A stretch of DNA of 64,000 nt from Botrytis cinerea B05.10 (GCF_000143535.2 NC_037317.1:2046001-2110000); one strand, 5' to 3'; shown: positions 23,987 to 37,701, numbered from the stretch's first letter. Made by a program: numbers and translations. Notes: a model not told the origin generated them from the sequence alone.

Positions 23987-24626
23987 ACTTCATCTGATGT
24001 TGGGTCTTTTGGTTGTTCGGTCAGTCGTGGGTTTTTCTTCTGGTCTTGGGTGACTTCCATTCTAAGGTTTATGCTCATCGTACGATTTTTAGATCTTGGA
24101 GGATGAGTGGTAGGGAATTGATTAGAATGAAGAATGATTATGATGGATGGTGCATAAATAATCGCTGGACATGACATTGTTGGCTTGCGGGAAAGTGCCT
24201 AGTATTGTGAATAGCATCATGGATAGGATAGATACCCTTTATATCTCAATAACATTTAACCACAAAATTCTCTTTTGATCCCTGTCGATGGCCTCAAAGT
24301 AACAGCTTCGACTTAGAATTACCTCTCCGTCTTACGATGAGTATGATTATAACATCAGGCTACATAATAGCTGACTCGGTCTCTGTTTATATAATGAGAA
24401 TACGGAAGACGTACCCAGTACCCCCGATTTGGAGATCCTAAATATCTAATTGTATTCTGTCTAAAGAGCTAGCTATGTACAGGGAATAGCAGAGGGCGAC
24501 TAGAAAGAGCTGGTCTCTTTCGCATTCGCTTAGAGCTATAATGTAGTAGCCGTTGAATTGAAATCATTCACTGCGTTCACGCAGTCTCCTCTCTATCTTC
24601 TCAAAGATGTGTCTGTTCCTCCCAGG

Positions 24627-24668
24627 AAAACAAAAAAACAAAAAACAAAAAAAAAAAAACAAAAAAAA
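24627..24668. repeat. A-rich tract with periodic C
   Basis: Runs of A interrupted by single C bases (AAAAAAC-like units). Confidence 0.7.
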
Positions 24669-25515
24669 GTAAAGCGGTTGCACAGTTGTGCGATTCTCAC
24701 AGGTTTGATAATTGACTAAACACGATTTTAGATACAATGAATATGAATGTGCTAGCACACATACACCTACGTGATACTTGAGAATCTAATCTCGTTACTA
24801 GCGACAATCATATACTTATTATTATTATCATCACTATAAATCTTTCTTATTGCCGACTCTTTATGATTCTAACATACTATCATTCTTTGACACTATACTC
24901 ATCATCAACCCATCTATGTATAATTTCACCCACCACACTCCTCTTCCCACCGCATTCCAAGAACATGATTCTCGCAACAAGAATGTCCAATTCTCGCAAC
25001 ATCCTACAGAAAATCCGCAACGATTCTCAAAACCACCCCCAGATATAAAGACCGAGTCTTCCGCAAAGTATGATATCACAATAGCAATAGTAATCACAAC
25101 AACAGTAATACACCGAACTCTCCAACCATCCCCCCGCTCTCCACCAACCAACCCCTCAACTCCCCCTCCGCAAATCCATCTACCTCCTCACGAGCAGCAG
25201 TCTCCTTACGACCAAAGAGCCCAATCTTCAAACACCATATCCAAAATCCTAAGTAGTTCTTTATATATCTCCAATTCCAATTCCAATCCTAATCCTAACC
25301 CCGCATCCACATCCCCATCCACATCCCCATCCCCACGCGCAACAAAACCAACAAGCAAAGAGATCCAGTATAAAAGCGCCGTCTATACCTCAAACTTCAA
25401 CTCGATCAGCGGATACACCACTTAAAGCATTATCCATATTCACCTCTACTCTAGATATCATCTACTTTCCGTGCCGACTTTGAGTTGGGATGTGATTACT
25501 GATTTGCTCTCCTCA

Positions 25516-25565
25516 TGTATATATATATGTATATATATATGTATATATATATGTATATATATATA
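25516..25565. repeat. GTATATATATAT tandem repeat
   Basis: Four units of about 12-13 bases (ATGTATATATAT-like), giving a Tyr/Ile/His frame on the - strand. Confidence 0.8.
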
Positions 25566-25871
25566 GTACACAAGTAGAGTAGAGTATACCAACCCAACCC
25601 GGACCAACAAAACAAAAGCAAAGCAAAGTAAACCAAACCACACTTGTGAATATAACCATACATACATTCCCAGAACCCAAGAATCTGAATTTCAAACCCC
25701 CATTGTAAGAGTGTACATATATCATTTTGATAGTATTTAATTTGATTCATTAAGTAACACACCCACCCATCTATCCATCCATCCACGCAATGCCTAGATG
25801 CTCCTCTCCATTTGCTTAAAATCATTTGGATATGCTATACCGGTAAATTTCTCTTTCAATTTACAAACCTC

Positions 25872-27171
25872 TTATTTCGATTTCCTCTTCCTCTTTCCAT
25901 CAATTTGTTCATCTTCTGCCGCAACATCATCTGCCTTTCTCTTTTTATCCTTCTTCGATTTCTTCTCCTTTTTACTGTCTACCTCTGGCTCAATCACTGG
26001 CTCCGCCTCTTCAACCTCCTCCACTTCCTCCTCAACTTTTTCATTCTTCTTTTCCTTTGATTTCTTCCCCTCATTTTCCTCTCCATTACCCTCTCTCCCT
26101 CTCTTTTTCTCTTTTTTCTCCGCATTCTGAGCCTTTTTCTCCTGAGCCTTCATACCCGCCTCAACCTCCGCTTGCAACTGTGCCTCCATAGCTTTAAAAT
26201 TAACCTCTTCCTCCTCGATTTTCTTGTCCTTTTCCATTTCCTTTTCTTCCTCGCTCTTCTTCTCTCTCTTTGATTTTCTTCCCCCAAGAGCTTCCTCCGC
26301 CTTTCTCTTCTTATCTTTCTTATCCTTCTTATTCAAATCTGCGATTGGAGTTGGTTCTGTATCAACAAAAAAATGCGCACTTGGTTCCGTCTCCACCGGC
26401 GTACTTGCTGAAAGATCTTTTTTAGATTCTGCGGCAGGTGCATCTTCCATTTCCACATCTTCATCTTCATATCCTCCTACTTCTGCTGCGTCGGATTCGG
26501 AGTCGGAGTCGGAATCGGATGATGAGTCTGAATCTGAGGAGGAATCAGAACTATCGTTATTACTCTCATTGGTCTTGGTAGTAGCAGTGCCATTTTTTTC
26601 CGCCGCGAGACGAGCATCGAGTTGTGGAACAAGAGGTTGATAACTTGTGCCCTGAACTCCCAATCCCTTTTTATCTTTGATCAAACGAGGAGGTAGCTAT
26701 TTCGCAATCGCATTAGTAAATCCCTATCTCCAGATTCCTATCATATCACATCACATTCCCTTGCCCCCTCCCCGAGAAACTCACCACAAACTGCGCCATC
26801 GTCCTCCCGCTAACCAACGTATCCCTCCCTCTATCCAACAATCCACAAAGAATCCTCCACGGCCCCTCCTCATTCAACTGCCACTCCTTCTTCTCCTCCT
26901 CGCTCAAGCTCTTCATCTCATTCTTCATAGCCTGTTGAACCCTATCCAACGCCTTGCAATGCGCCTCTAGCACCCCAAGATGTTTTCTAAAAAGCGCGCC
27001 CCATTTCGCGTGCACCGAACGATTCATCAACGGGACTTCAGGTTTATTCGTACGAAGCGGATCTTTATCCTTGGGAAGTTTAGTTTTGCGAACCCGCTGA
27101 TCCTTGGGGATTTTTTCTTTTCTTTCTCTCTTGGGTTTGACTACCCGCTCGTTGCCGTCGCTGCGACCCAT
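25872..27171 (-). CDS. Lys/Glu-rich, probably nucleolar protein of unknown function
   Basis: Two exons, 27171-26785 and 26696-25872, separated by an 88-nt phase-0 intron (GTGAGT donor, TACTAAT branch site, AATAG acceptor), encode about 403 residues. Residues 1-35 are strongly basic. Residues ~40-145 form the only globular-looking part (helical; KWGALFRKHLGVLEAHCKAL, then EEGPWRILCGLLDRGRDTL and the post-intron LPPRLIKDKKGLGVQG). The rest is a Ser/Asp-rich acidic tract (residues ~175-215) followed by repeated KKxKK and EEEE blocks. Alternating basic and acidic low-complexity tails of this type are usual in nucleolar and ribosome-biogenesis proteins, so that location is inferred. I do not recognise a named family. 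The intron and its branch site support the model. Confidence 0.82.
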
Positions 27172-28112
27172 GATGAAAAGAATTGATGGTGATTGTGAGG
27201 TAGAATGGTTTGGAAGGTTTGTTTATGGAAGATGAGAATGTCTTTGCGACATGACGTTTTTCGCAGAATATTTGTTACACCGCCTTGGTTTGTAGACGGC
27301 AGAATGATCTAGAAATCCGAAGAATGAAAGCGGTGTGATTCAGTTTGGTGATGTTAAATGACGGAGTAACTATAATTTTTGAATCCTTTCATAAGAATCT
27401 TTATTGATAATGTTAGGTAGGTGAATTGTAGGAAGTTGGAACTGTGAGTAAGATATCGGAGACTAGAACCTTGCTACATGGTATATCCTCCCGGTGGTTA
27501 TAGGATTGCTGTCCCGACAAGCTCATAATGAGAATATCTTCGAAGATACCCGTGTGATACAGTTACATGAAGTAACCTATTTTACTTCACAAGAAGGAGA
27601 TGAATTGCTTTTAGCAATGAGCTGGAGTTGGAGAGCTAACATTGCATGGCATGATACCTTCATGTAATTGACATCTATCAGTACAAAAACTAAAAGCAAT
27701 TCAACACAGTCAAAAATGATATCATTCATTAAGTATATTGGAATATATCATGGTATACGCCTCATTCAACCCACATATGCAGACCTTGAATCAAAACGCT
27801 CGAGTTGGATGCAGTTTTTCCCCTTTGCCTCGTCCCAGATACCCGATCACTCTTCTCAACTCAAGTCTCATCATAACCCCATACATTCGCATGATGTAAA
27901 GTCTGGTAGTAACTCATCCAGAGTATCAAAAAAATCCATATTTCCAATCCGATAAAACAACTCCATCGCTATGCATATTGCAATATGCTCTTTATTTTCC
28001 TCTCAAAAATGCAAAAGTAGCGTCTGCTCACACTCCCACTCCCACAATTCTCCTTCCCATATCGTAACTCTCATTGAAACCATAGCCAAAAGCTAGATAA
28101 ATGCATATCGAT
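27172..28112. other. Intergenic between two - strand genes
   Basis: Promoter of the Lys/Glu-rich gene plus the 3' flank of the rhomboid gene. No supported gene; the 95-codon frame at 27668 starts with TTG and has no recognisable content. Confidence 0.55.
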
Positions 28113-29872
28113 TTATACATACAGCTTGGCCATTGAATCCCAACTATCAAGTAAACTTCTCTTCGTCGTAGTATTCGTCAAATCCAAATTGCCCAAACTA
28201 CACCAATTGTTCACATTCTATTTCCATATCATTAGTTTGAATTCATAAAGGGATATAACCGAATAAAATGAAGAGAAAACTTACAATGCAACTCAGATAT
28301 TTGCACCAACCGCAAGTCTTTCTGTAGACATAGAAATTGTTCAAGAGCAAAATAAACACAATGAAGACGAAGACTAAGGCGGCTAATCTCAAAAGTAACC
28401 AAGCCCACCAAGCTGGTTTTCTGCCCTTGAAAAATCCCGAAGGATTTTTGAATAAACTAACGATACCACGGTCACCTTGGCTCGCTTTAGTAGGAACAGG
28501 TGCGTATGGTGGATCTGATTGACCTGTTCGCATTCGTAAAGAATTGGGCGAACGAAGAATCGATAAACCAAGAACAAGACCCATGAGAAATCCTCCAATA
28601 TGAGAGAAATTATCAAGACCGGGTAAAAGACCTAAAACGAAGGATATGACAATATCGAGCATGATAAACGCCAATTCTTTCATCGGACTAACACGTTCTT
28701 TCCACTTATACAATAAGTCAAGTAGTGTAAGAGCAATGAGGCCAAAAAGGGCCCCCGAGGCGCCTGTTGATGATATACCGGTTGCTGCGAAATTTCCACC
28801 TAGTATAAATCCAAATATTCCACTGGAAATATAAACCAGGAAATATCTAATTGGTCCAATTAAAATCTCCATCTCTTTCCCCATCGTCATTTGAAGCAAC
28901 ATGTTGAAACCTATGTGGATGATTCCGGCATGAAGGAACATAGGTAAAATGAACCTATACCATTGATCCGGTGTTGCCCCAACTCCTCCAAATCCACAAA
29001 GATCACTTATTGAACAATCGGCTCCCGTTGAACTTGTTGTGTTTGGACATGGCCAACTTATGGCAGTTAGATCTGGTATGCCGGTCATATTATGCATACA
29101 AGGCGTGAATCTTGACCCCATGTTGATAACCACGTATGGTGAGGGGCCAATCATAGGATTGAAGGATGGATGGATTTCGATAGGAGAGCCAGTAAGTTGA
29201 GCTATTTGACATTAGTATCTCATACTTGAACTCCGCATCAAAATACTTACAATTCTTAACAATCTCCACAATAAATACTATCACTTGTACCAATGTGAGA
29301 GTATATGTAACGAAAGGAAAGCCTTTCTTTTTGTTTACCAGTCCCATAGCCATAGCGTCGCTCATTCTATTCCTTTTGTTATTCTGTAAATGCGAAGGTA
29401 CTCCCGATTCTCCTGCATCATATACATGATCATTTAAATGCGAATCGTAAATATGGTCTGTAGAGGCGTCCTTTGCTGGTACTTGTGGATTTTCTCGTAA
29501 AGGTATATCGTCATTAGAGTAACCCATTCCATCATGAGGTCTGCCACCTCCCCCTTGCGAATAGTATTGTGAATTTTCCCCTAAGCTATTCGAGCTTTCT
29601 TGTCTATGCGGCGGCACATTTGGTGCTGGATATACATGATCATCGAACGGGGCTTCGAATGGTGAGACTGGTGACATCTCATGAGGTCTAGTCGATCCTA
29701 CTCGGGATGGAACCGAGCCTTGTCTTGAGGGTACTTGAGAATGATATGAGGGAGGTACTGTGTTTTGCTGTGATTGAGTGTCGAATTGACTCTGGTATGG
29801 TTCGGGTGGCTCGACATGTTGATATTCTTGTTGTTGATGTGAATAAGAGTTGTAATAATCATTCGCCGCCAT
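28113..29872 (-). CDS. Rhomboid-family intramembrane serine protease
   Basis: Three exons, 29872-29251, 29201-28285 and 28217-28113, encode about 547 residues. Introns are 49 nt (phase 1, TACTAAT branch) and 67 nt (phase 0, GTAAGT donor, AACTAATGA branch). Residues 1-180 are a cytosolic, Pro/Gln/Ser-rich tail. A first membrane helix follows an NKKKGFPFVTYTL segment, then a lumenal loop with four to five cysteines, then the rhomboid core. HAGIIHIGFNM carries the conserved His and Asn, STGASGALFG the catalytic Ser356, and NFSHIGGF the catalytic His408, so the dyad is complete. A further helix lies near residue 490. The last exon adds 34 residues (start NVNNWCSLGN) that would be missed if translation ran into the intron. 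It probably cleaves membrane substrates in the secretory pathway; substrates are unknown. Confidence 0.9.
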
Positions 29873-32800
29873 GATGGATGTTGGATACAGTTTGGCTGCA
29901 GTCGATTAACCGTATCAACTTGACACTATTGAAGAATCGTTCGTAAAGGTAGAAACGGTTCGCTCATAAAAAAAGAAAGTCGAAGTTGCGATCGTCTGAA
30001 GATTATACAAGCCTGAAACAAGAGGTCCCAAGGTCGAAATGCAGGCTCTTGGCTAGATATGTACAACGAATGTGGAGATTTGACGCTGTCAAAATATCTT
30101 AGTGGTGATCAGCTACTATTCATAAGTACTCTTTCCTGCGTTTCTCTGAAATGGCGCGAGAAAAGAAAAACTCCACGGATCGGTAGATTCTCGAGAAGCT
30201 CGTAATGATTTCAGATAGGCTGGGGGTGGATACCATTTATTGATTTCTAGCTACGATCTTTTGCTCCAGAAGCACTGCCTCGACCGAGGGGGACTTGAGA
30301 AGGCTCGCCAGGTTGTGTAAGGGTAAGGATAGCAGAGAGAGAAAGGCTCGAGAAAGGTCAAGCAAGGTCAAGCAAGGGAAGACAAGGTGCTGGGCACAGA
30401 GGTTACTCGATCGGAAAAGATTCTGTTTTTGGACTTGTCCCCGTTTCAGAGCCAACCATCAAACCAGAGAGGCTTGTACCTGAGCTGCCGTAGGGATTTT
30501 TCGCAGCCCGAGAACCTTAAAATGGTTCGAAGATCAAATTGGATGGATTATGCGGTGAGCCTTTGCTTTTTGGATGTTGAGAAGATTTGAGCATCCACGG
30601 CACAAAAGGAATTCATGTTGTCTAGAGCACAAGAAAGGTAGGGACGGTAAAATTGCGACGTCGCGATCAGCGTCAAAACGAGGATTCACATTGCCCTGAT
30701 TCACAAGTTGAAGCATCTAGCTCTCCATGCAGAAATACTGATAGGGCTGTCCGGAGTGGTGTAAGCTGGTCTTCTGCTGTATCACTCAACAGCCAGCAGC
30801 AGGGCTACGTAACATTTTCGCGTCACTCTCTTGGCAACTCGACAGTTCAGTGGAGAAAGCTTCGCAAGTCGGAAGAAATTGAATTGACTAATATGTCGTG
30901 TCGGCACTTTGTTTCTATTTACATCTTGGAAAGTGGCTGTGAGAAGTAAACAAGGCTGATTGGTTTTCATGAAGCTCACCCATGAAATTGTTAAAGATCA
31001 TCTGGAAGAGGAAAACTATGGGGAGAAAATATTCATTTTAATTTGTTCGTGATCCAGCCCCCAATAAAGATTTTCACGAGCTTTCTCGGGCCCCGTACCG
31101 AATGACATGACGAGTTTCTAATAGGTGAGCATCGTGAGTATCGACATGAACCCGTCCGAACTACCTCCATCATTGTATATCATTATCATCAAATTCATCA
31201 GCTCCTGGAAGACATGTTGCGTAGTCGCTGCAGATGTGTGCATAAGGGAGACAATTGTGCGCCGGCATAATACATAATAGTATCCCTATTGGGTACAATT
31301 GAAAAGGCGGCACTGGTAAAGGGGAAATTGTGAGCAATCGGAGTACGTGAGATTCATCTGTAAAACATTTGTTAGTCGAGGTTTCTTGAGGTATTGCAAT
31401 TCTGTCTGCTGATTCTGGGACCAGTCTCTCGATCGCCATGGTCAGATTCCTGCACGGCAAGTACTGCCAGAGGGGGAATCAATGATAGTCTGAGCCCCGA
31501 TGTACTTCTTTATGTCTCACTTGTGCGTCGGTCTGGGCGTGATTAAACGGACATTGTCATGTCTGAGGATAATATCGATACATCATGTGAGAAATGTTCA
31601 GGATTCTCTACACTTAAATTGTACTGAGATGAAGATGGGGGTTCTATATCTCGTATTTGTGATCCTGCGCCAAGCAGAGGTTGTGTTACCCACGACTGCT
31701 CTGCCCACATTCCCCATTGTGACTCTCAGTTGATGGTTAGAAGCCGCATATGATAGGAGAGTCCTCCGAATGCTTTAGTGAATGAGAGTGAGTAAACAAG
31801 AGAATATGGTATACCCATAAGGCTCAAAAATAAAAGGACGATCGAATTCATATTCAGTTTTTCTCCCGGAGTCAATATATATGCGGAGAACGAAACGTCA
31901 TATCGGTAGTTCATTCGGCATACCAAGTTGTCTGTGAAAGACGTTTGCCTGCAACGCCTGGTGAAGTGGGAAAGAAGTATGAATTTGAAGAATGGGCCAT
32001 ATTGATCGTGAAGGAACCGAATGTTTGAAGTTATATCGAATAATCAAGGAATTTGCGATGTGTATGGTTGAGTAGAATAGCTTAATATCTAGAGCAGGGT
32101 TGTTTGTTCTATACGTGTCGAACAATGAGATGTTGCTAAATAGCGTTTCCAACGACCGATTAAAATGCTGTAAGTAGGATTTTAGATCGCAATGATACTC
32201 AGTCTGTAGCACTTCCTCAGCATATGTAGGAATCATAACAACAAGATGCAATGAAGGATGTCTAGATACATAGAAAACAGAGGCTTTCTTGAGAAACTGT
32301 TGGTCAGACGGCATGACTCCTCAAGTTCTCTTTCTGTGATGTAATCATGGTAGGACAACACACATACTCTGTACAACTTCAAAAAAGTTTTGGGATACTT
32401 CCATGTAAATATTTCCAGTCATCAAGTTTGATGCGTGAATTTCGCTGAATAATAACACTTGTTATTGGCCACCGACCTTCCTCCTAAGCGGATATGGGAA
32501 AAGCTTAGCCACGAAGCATGGAAATAGTCATGATAACGACGGTATGGAGCGGTTTCATCGGACATGTATATCTTCCAGGTGAAGAAAGATCTGAAAGTGA
32601 TTTCCGATTTCCCAATTTTGAAGCCACGAGCTTCACATCATGCAACAATTTTTGTACTCGAATTTTTGATGATAAAGTGTTTCGGAGGTAGGGAGATGCA
32701 TCATGAGCGCGCGTGAAGATATATTCTTACTACATCTAGTCGGCTGTCCATCCCAATGATATTGTCGCGATAGTGTGTGGTGACACCAAGAATGCAACCG

Positions 32801-33298
32801 CCAGGAATGATGCAATGGCAAGTTGTGGAATTCGAACCTCTGAATACCGAACCCCAGTCATTGATATATCGAGTCCTAAGATGAGTTTTTGATAGAAGAT
32901 CTCGAGATGCTCCGTATGTAAATCGTGTTGCACAGAGTACAGGTCGTTCTTTAGTTAAAGTTGTGTTCACAGGAAATGGTTATTCTAGTCGATGGTCACT
33001 TTCGTCTCATCAACGAGACCAGATACTGTGCAAGATACTACAAAGTGATGAGATGGCTCCTCTGCTTTGCTCCTCTGCTTACTTAATCACGGCAGCACTT
33101 TTCAGCCACAGCCGCCACTATGGAAGCTGCCCCTTGTCCACTATAATTTCGACGCGTCCACACCGCGCGAAAAGTAATTGGTTGACGCGAACTTTATATT
33201 GAAATGCGTCTTCTAAAATCCGAAAGCCAAATTCCTATCAACAACCTTTCCAACCACGTCTTTCCTTTTAGCAGCATAGAAGCTGCAAACCCTTCACA
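29873..33298. other. Intergenic (3.4 kb) with possible decayed coding fragments
   Basis: Contains the rhomboid promoter, a degenerate AAGGTCAAGC direct repeat near 30356-30380, and two - strand frames of some interest. One is 31898-32314: 138 codons from an ATG, MPSDQQFLKKASVFYVSRHP, rich in Leu/His/Ser. The other is 32701-32970: 89 codons with an ATG, overlapped by a second frame. Neither has a recognisable domain or consistent introns. From ~33200 on it is the promoter and leader of the DNA polymerase gene. Confidence 0.45.
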
Positions 33299-36200
33299 AT
33301 GGCTCCATCAAGAGTTCCCCAAAAGCGAATCTTAGGTGAAGCAAAAAATATCCAACAAAGCAACATCCCCTCATCTCCTCCAACTGGGGCAAAGAAACGA
33401 AAGTTAGAACCAGTTGCATCATCACCGGCAGCAGTCAGATTCAAGAGTTCACAGAATGGCCCAAAAGTAAAGCTGGCTTCTAGCCAGCCTAGTCATTTTG
33501 AATCGGAAGTGCTGGAAAAAATGACACAGGATATGGAAACTTTAAAGAAGAATAATTCAGAAAAAGATCAAGAATGGGCAAGGCCGAGTCTGTCAGACTT
33601 CAACCCCGAGGTTGATAATTTGATCTTTCAGCAGATTGAGTGTGAAGAGGGTACTTATGATGGAGGAAAGGCGACTGTGAAGTTGTTTGGTGTCACTGAG
33701 GTAAAGTTCATTCAAATTCCTTTCGACGCTGTAACTAATACCATATACAGACCGGTCACTCAGTTATGCTACATGTAAAAGACTTCCTTCACTACCTTTA
33801 CGTTGCCGCCCCAGTTAGTTTTACACATAAAGATTGTGAACCGTACAAGATGTTCCTGGATTCACAAGTTGGAATGCACACGCCTGCCATTAATTCAGTG
33901 TCGGTTGTCCTACGAGAAAATTTATACGGATTTACGGGAAATAAACAGCACGCATACATTAAGATTACAGTTACAGATCCTAAATACATCAACAAAGTTA
34001 GGACAACTATCGAGGAGGGTAAAGCAAATTGGAAAGGAATGTGGAGGAATGATGGAAATGGCATTTTGACATTTGATAGCATTCAATATGTGTTACGATT
34101 TATGGTTGATGTCAAGGTGTGTCTCTTCGCTCTTTCATTTTCCACCTCAAATATTCCCCTCATGAAGCATCCCCTACCACACTCTGATTTTTAACACATC
34201 TGATCAATGGCAGATTTATGGTATGTCTTGGGTTGAAGTTGAAGCAAAGAAATACGAAATAGTTCCAGAACACAATAGACAATCGAATTGTCAGATCGAA
34301 GCCGTCATGACATACCGAGACTTAATTGCGCACAAGCCCGAAGGGGAATGGGCTAAAATGGCACCTTTACGTATCCTATCTTTTGACATTGAATGCGCTG
34401 GCCGCAAGGGTGTCTTTCCGGAAGCAAATCAGGATCCTGTTATCCAAATTGCTAATATTGTTACTCGATATGGAGAGAAGAAACCATTCGTACGGAATGT
34501 TTTTTGTCTTGATACTACCAGTTTGATCGTCAATACGCAAATTTTCGTATACAAAGAGGAGGAGACGATGTTATCGAAATGGAGAGACTTTCTTGAAGAG
34601 GTGGATCCAGATATCATCATTGGTTACAATATTGCCAATTTCGATTTTCCATACCTCCTAGATCGAGCCGATCATTTGAAGATAAAGAACTTCAGCCAAT
34701 GGACTCGATTAAAGTCTATCCACTCTCAAGCTAAAACTTCCAACTTCTCCAGCAAGCAAATGGGTAATAGGGATACAAAAGCTACCAATACGAATGGACG
34801 ACTTCAATTGGACTTGTTACAACTTGTTCAAAGAGATCATCAACTTCGAAGTTACACGCTCAATTCCGTTTGTGCTCAATTCTTGGGTGAGCAAAAGGAA
34901 GATGTTCATCACACTATGATTACCGAATTATTCAACGGAACCCCTGAGTCTAGACGAAGATTGGCTGTATACTGTCTAAAGGATGCCTTTCTACCTCAAC
35001 GTCTAATGGACAAACTTTCATGTTTAGAAAATTATACGGAAATGGCTAGAGTTACGGGTGTTCCCTTCAATTTTCTTCTATCTCGAGGCCAACAAGTCAA
35101 ATTCATTAGTCAACTGTTCCGAAAAGCCTTGGAACAGAAATTGGTTATTCCTAATCTATCATCTAACTCATCTGAGGAACAGTACGAAGGTGCCACTGTT
35201 ATTGAACCCACTAGAGGATATTACAGTGTCCCAATTGCAACCCTGGATTTTGCTTCTCTATATCCAAGTATTATTCAAGCACATAATCTTTGCTATACTA
35301 CATTACTCAAGAAAGATGTTGTGGAAGCTCTCAAACTTGAGAAGGATGAAGATTATATCGTTACACCAAATGGAGATATGTTCGTCACTACCAAGCAACG
35401 AAAAGGTCTTCTAACACAAATTTTGGAAGAATTGTTAACAGCAAGAAAACAAGCTAAAAGAGAACTTGCTGTTGAAACTGATCCTTTCAAGAAGGCTGTG
35501 CTAAACGGTCGACAACTTGCCTTGAAAATTAGCGCAAACAGTGTGTACGGTTTGACTGGTGCCACTGTCGGAAAGGTACCTTGTTTACCAATTGCTAGTA
35601 GTACCACAAGTTATGGTCGTCAAATGATTGAAAAAACAAAAGCAGAAGTTGAGGCGAAATATACTATAGCTAACGGTTATTCTCATGACGCTCAAGTCAT
35701 TTATGGTGATACCGATTCAGTCATGGTTAAATTTGGTGTAAAAGAATTGGCAGAGGCAATGAAATTAGGAGAAGAAGCTGCACAATATGTTTCTTCGAAA
35801 TTCATCAAGCCGATTAAGTTGGAGTTCGAAAAGGTTTATTACCCATACCTTCTTATTAACAAGAAGAGATATGCCGGTCTTTACTGGACAAATCCGGATA
35901 AATATGACAAGATGGATACAAAGGGTATTGAAACTGTTCGTCGTGATAATTGTCGATTGGTTCAAAATGTCATCGAAACAGTCCTGAGAATGATCTTGAT
36001 CGACCAGGACGTTCAAGGAGCACAAGAGTAAGCTTTTCCCGCTCCCTACTTTTTCAGGCTACAACTAACATACTCGTTTAGCTACGTGAAAGATACCATC
36101 TCAGATCTTCTTCAAAACAAAATTGATATGTCAAAACTTGTCATCACCAAGGCCCTCGCAAAAGCCGATTATACTGCCAAACAAGCTCACGTAGAACTAG

Positions 36201-36820
36201 CTGAGCGCATGAAGAAACGAGACGCAGGATCAGCACCTACATTAGGTGACCGTGTTGCCTATGTCATCATTAAAGGATCTGCTGGAGCCAAGAATTTCGA
36301 AAGATCAGAGGATCCTATTTTCGTACTAGAAAATAATGTCCCCATCGATACGAAATATTACCTCGATAACCAACTCGCCAAACCTTTAGGTAGAATTTTC
36401 GAACCTATTCTCGGAGAAACAAAAGCGAATTCCCTCCTAGCAGGCGCACATACCCGTGCTATATCTGTCGCAGCTCCTACTATCGGTGGTCTCATGAAAT
36501 TCGCAAAGAAAACATCAACATGCATGTCCTGCAAAAAACCGCTCGTGAAAGCCCACGAAAAAGACGGTGCAGTCTGTACAGATTGTGCTCCAAGAATTGG
36601 AGAAATGTACCAGAAGCAAATTAATAAGGTGTCGGATCTAGAAGTCAGATTTGGAAGATTATGGACACAATGTCAGAGGTGTCAAGGAAGTATGCATTGT
36701 GAAGTTATTTGTAGTAGTAAGGATTGTCCCATTTTCTACATGAGAATGAAGGCGAAGAAGGATGTGGAAGATGCCGGGAAGGAGTTGGAAAGATTTGATT
36801 TTGATCAGTCAGCTTGGTGA
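33299..36820 (+). CDS. POL3: DNA polymerase delta catalytic subunit
   Basis: Four exons, 33299-33700, 33751-34116, 34214-36027 and 36082-36820, with introns of 50, 97 and 54 nt, encode about 1106 residues, the usual length for Pol3. The protein is a family-B polymerase. Exonuclease motif I is FDIECAG (Asp314, Glu316), followed by exo II ([12 protein letters not shown]) and exo III (YCLKDA). Polymerase motif A is [17 protein letters not shown], motif [10 protein letters not shown], and motif C YGDTDSV (Asp755, Asp757). The C-terminus has both cysteine modules, CMSCKKPL...CTDC (zinc, PCNA contact) and [10 protein letters not shown]...CSSKDC (iron-sulfur, binds the B subunit). All catalytic residues are present, so lagging-strand synthesis and proofreading should be intact. 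The N-terminal ~110 residues are disordered with a KKRKLE nuclear signal. Confidence 0.98.
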
Positions 36821-37679
36821 TTCGATGGGCAGGTTTGGGTGATGGGTGGGTGGAGGACTGAAATATCAAGGTATTGCAAGGTGTTTTGGGCGTCTGAGCT
36901 AGCCATGTATGAGAATACAGATTTCGGCCGGTGATTTATGGGGTAATCTATGTATTAATGACTGCATTTCCTTATGTACATCAAGGCACAAGAAAAGAGA
37001 TATCTGAAACAGACAGGAATGAAAAATATACGGTACTACGTATTTCCATAATGAGGTGTGTTTTCTACTCAAGCAAGCTTTGAAATGGAGAATTTATGTG
37101 GTATACATTGCTACCCCTTTCGTCTTGCAAATGTTCAAATGCGATTGAAGCGAAACTTGCTTGTCACATAAGTACTGAATTGATCATGGCATATCAAGAA
37201 GTCGTGTCGGTTTTGTGGCTTGAAATGAGCTGGCTAGAACGGGAGATGAGATGAGGAGGTGTCCTTTTTTCACGGTGTCGTATCAAAGAATAAGTTTCTA
37301 TCCTCACTGCAGCTATGATGAGCACCAATGGGTTTCCTTTCATCTCTATCAACAAAAGGTCAAAACAAACGCAACTATCCCCCCCCTCCGCTATTGTGTC
37401 TTCACCACTATCATCAAAATGCCCATCAGCGGGTTCCTGAATAATGTCTCGACTTAAATCATTCGATACTAGCATGCGTGAATGTAAGAAGTATTCATGC
37501 TAATAAGAAGGAGAGGTTTGAGGTGAGGTTGTTCATTGATGACCAATTTTATTTTCTTTGCATTTCTCTCGATTGGCTCGGCGCGGAATCGTTCGCTGTC
37601 TGATTCTGAATGAGTGATGAACAGGGCTTTGATGGATGGAACTTTAAATGGTATTTTTGCTGGTGGTAGATGTCTATAG

Positions 37680-37701
37680 ATGTGGATGTGGATGTGGATG
37701 T
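37680..37701. repeat. (GTGGAT)n microsatellite
   Basis: Three to four tandem GTGGAT units. Confidence 0.75.

Larger units (their letters stand above)
22670..25871. other. Intergenic, repeat-rich (3.2 kb)
   Basis: No supported gene. It holds a TTTC repeat (22721-22741), a 23-base G run (23964-23986), an A-rich tract (24627-24668) and a TATATATG-type repeat (25516-25565). A frame starting at an ATG at 24916 and ending at 25425 (~170 codons, Pro/Ser/Thr/Asn-rich with an NSNSNPNPNP stretch) is the best candidate but looks like translated low-complexity DNA. Confidence 0.5.

Noticed and set aside
24916..25425. ~170-codon Pro/Ser/Asn-rich frame
   Set aside because: Low-complexity NPNPNP and TSPSTSPSP stretches reflect DNA repeats; no domain, promoter or intron.
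32827..32843. Box-B-like GGTTCGAATTC on the - strand, possible tRNA
   Set aside because: The flanking bases do not form a T-stem and no acceptor or anticodon stem could be drawn.
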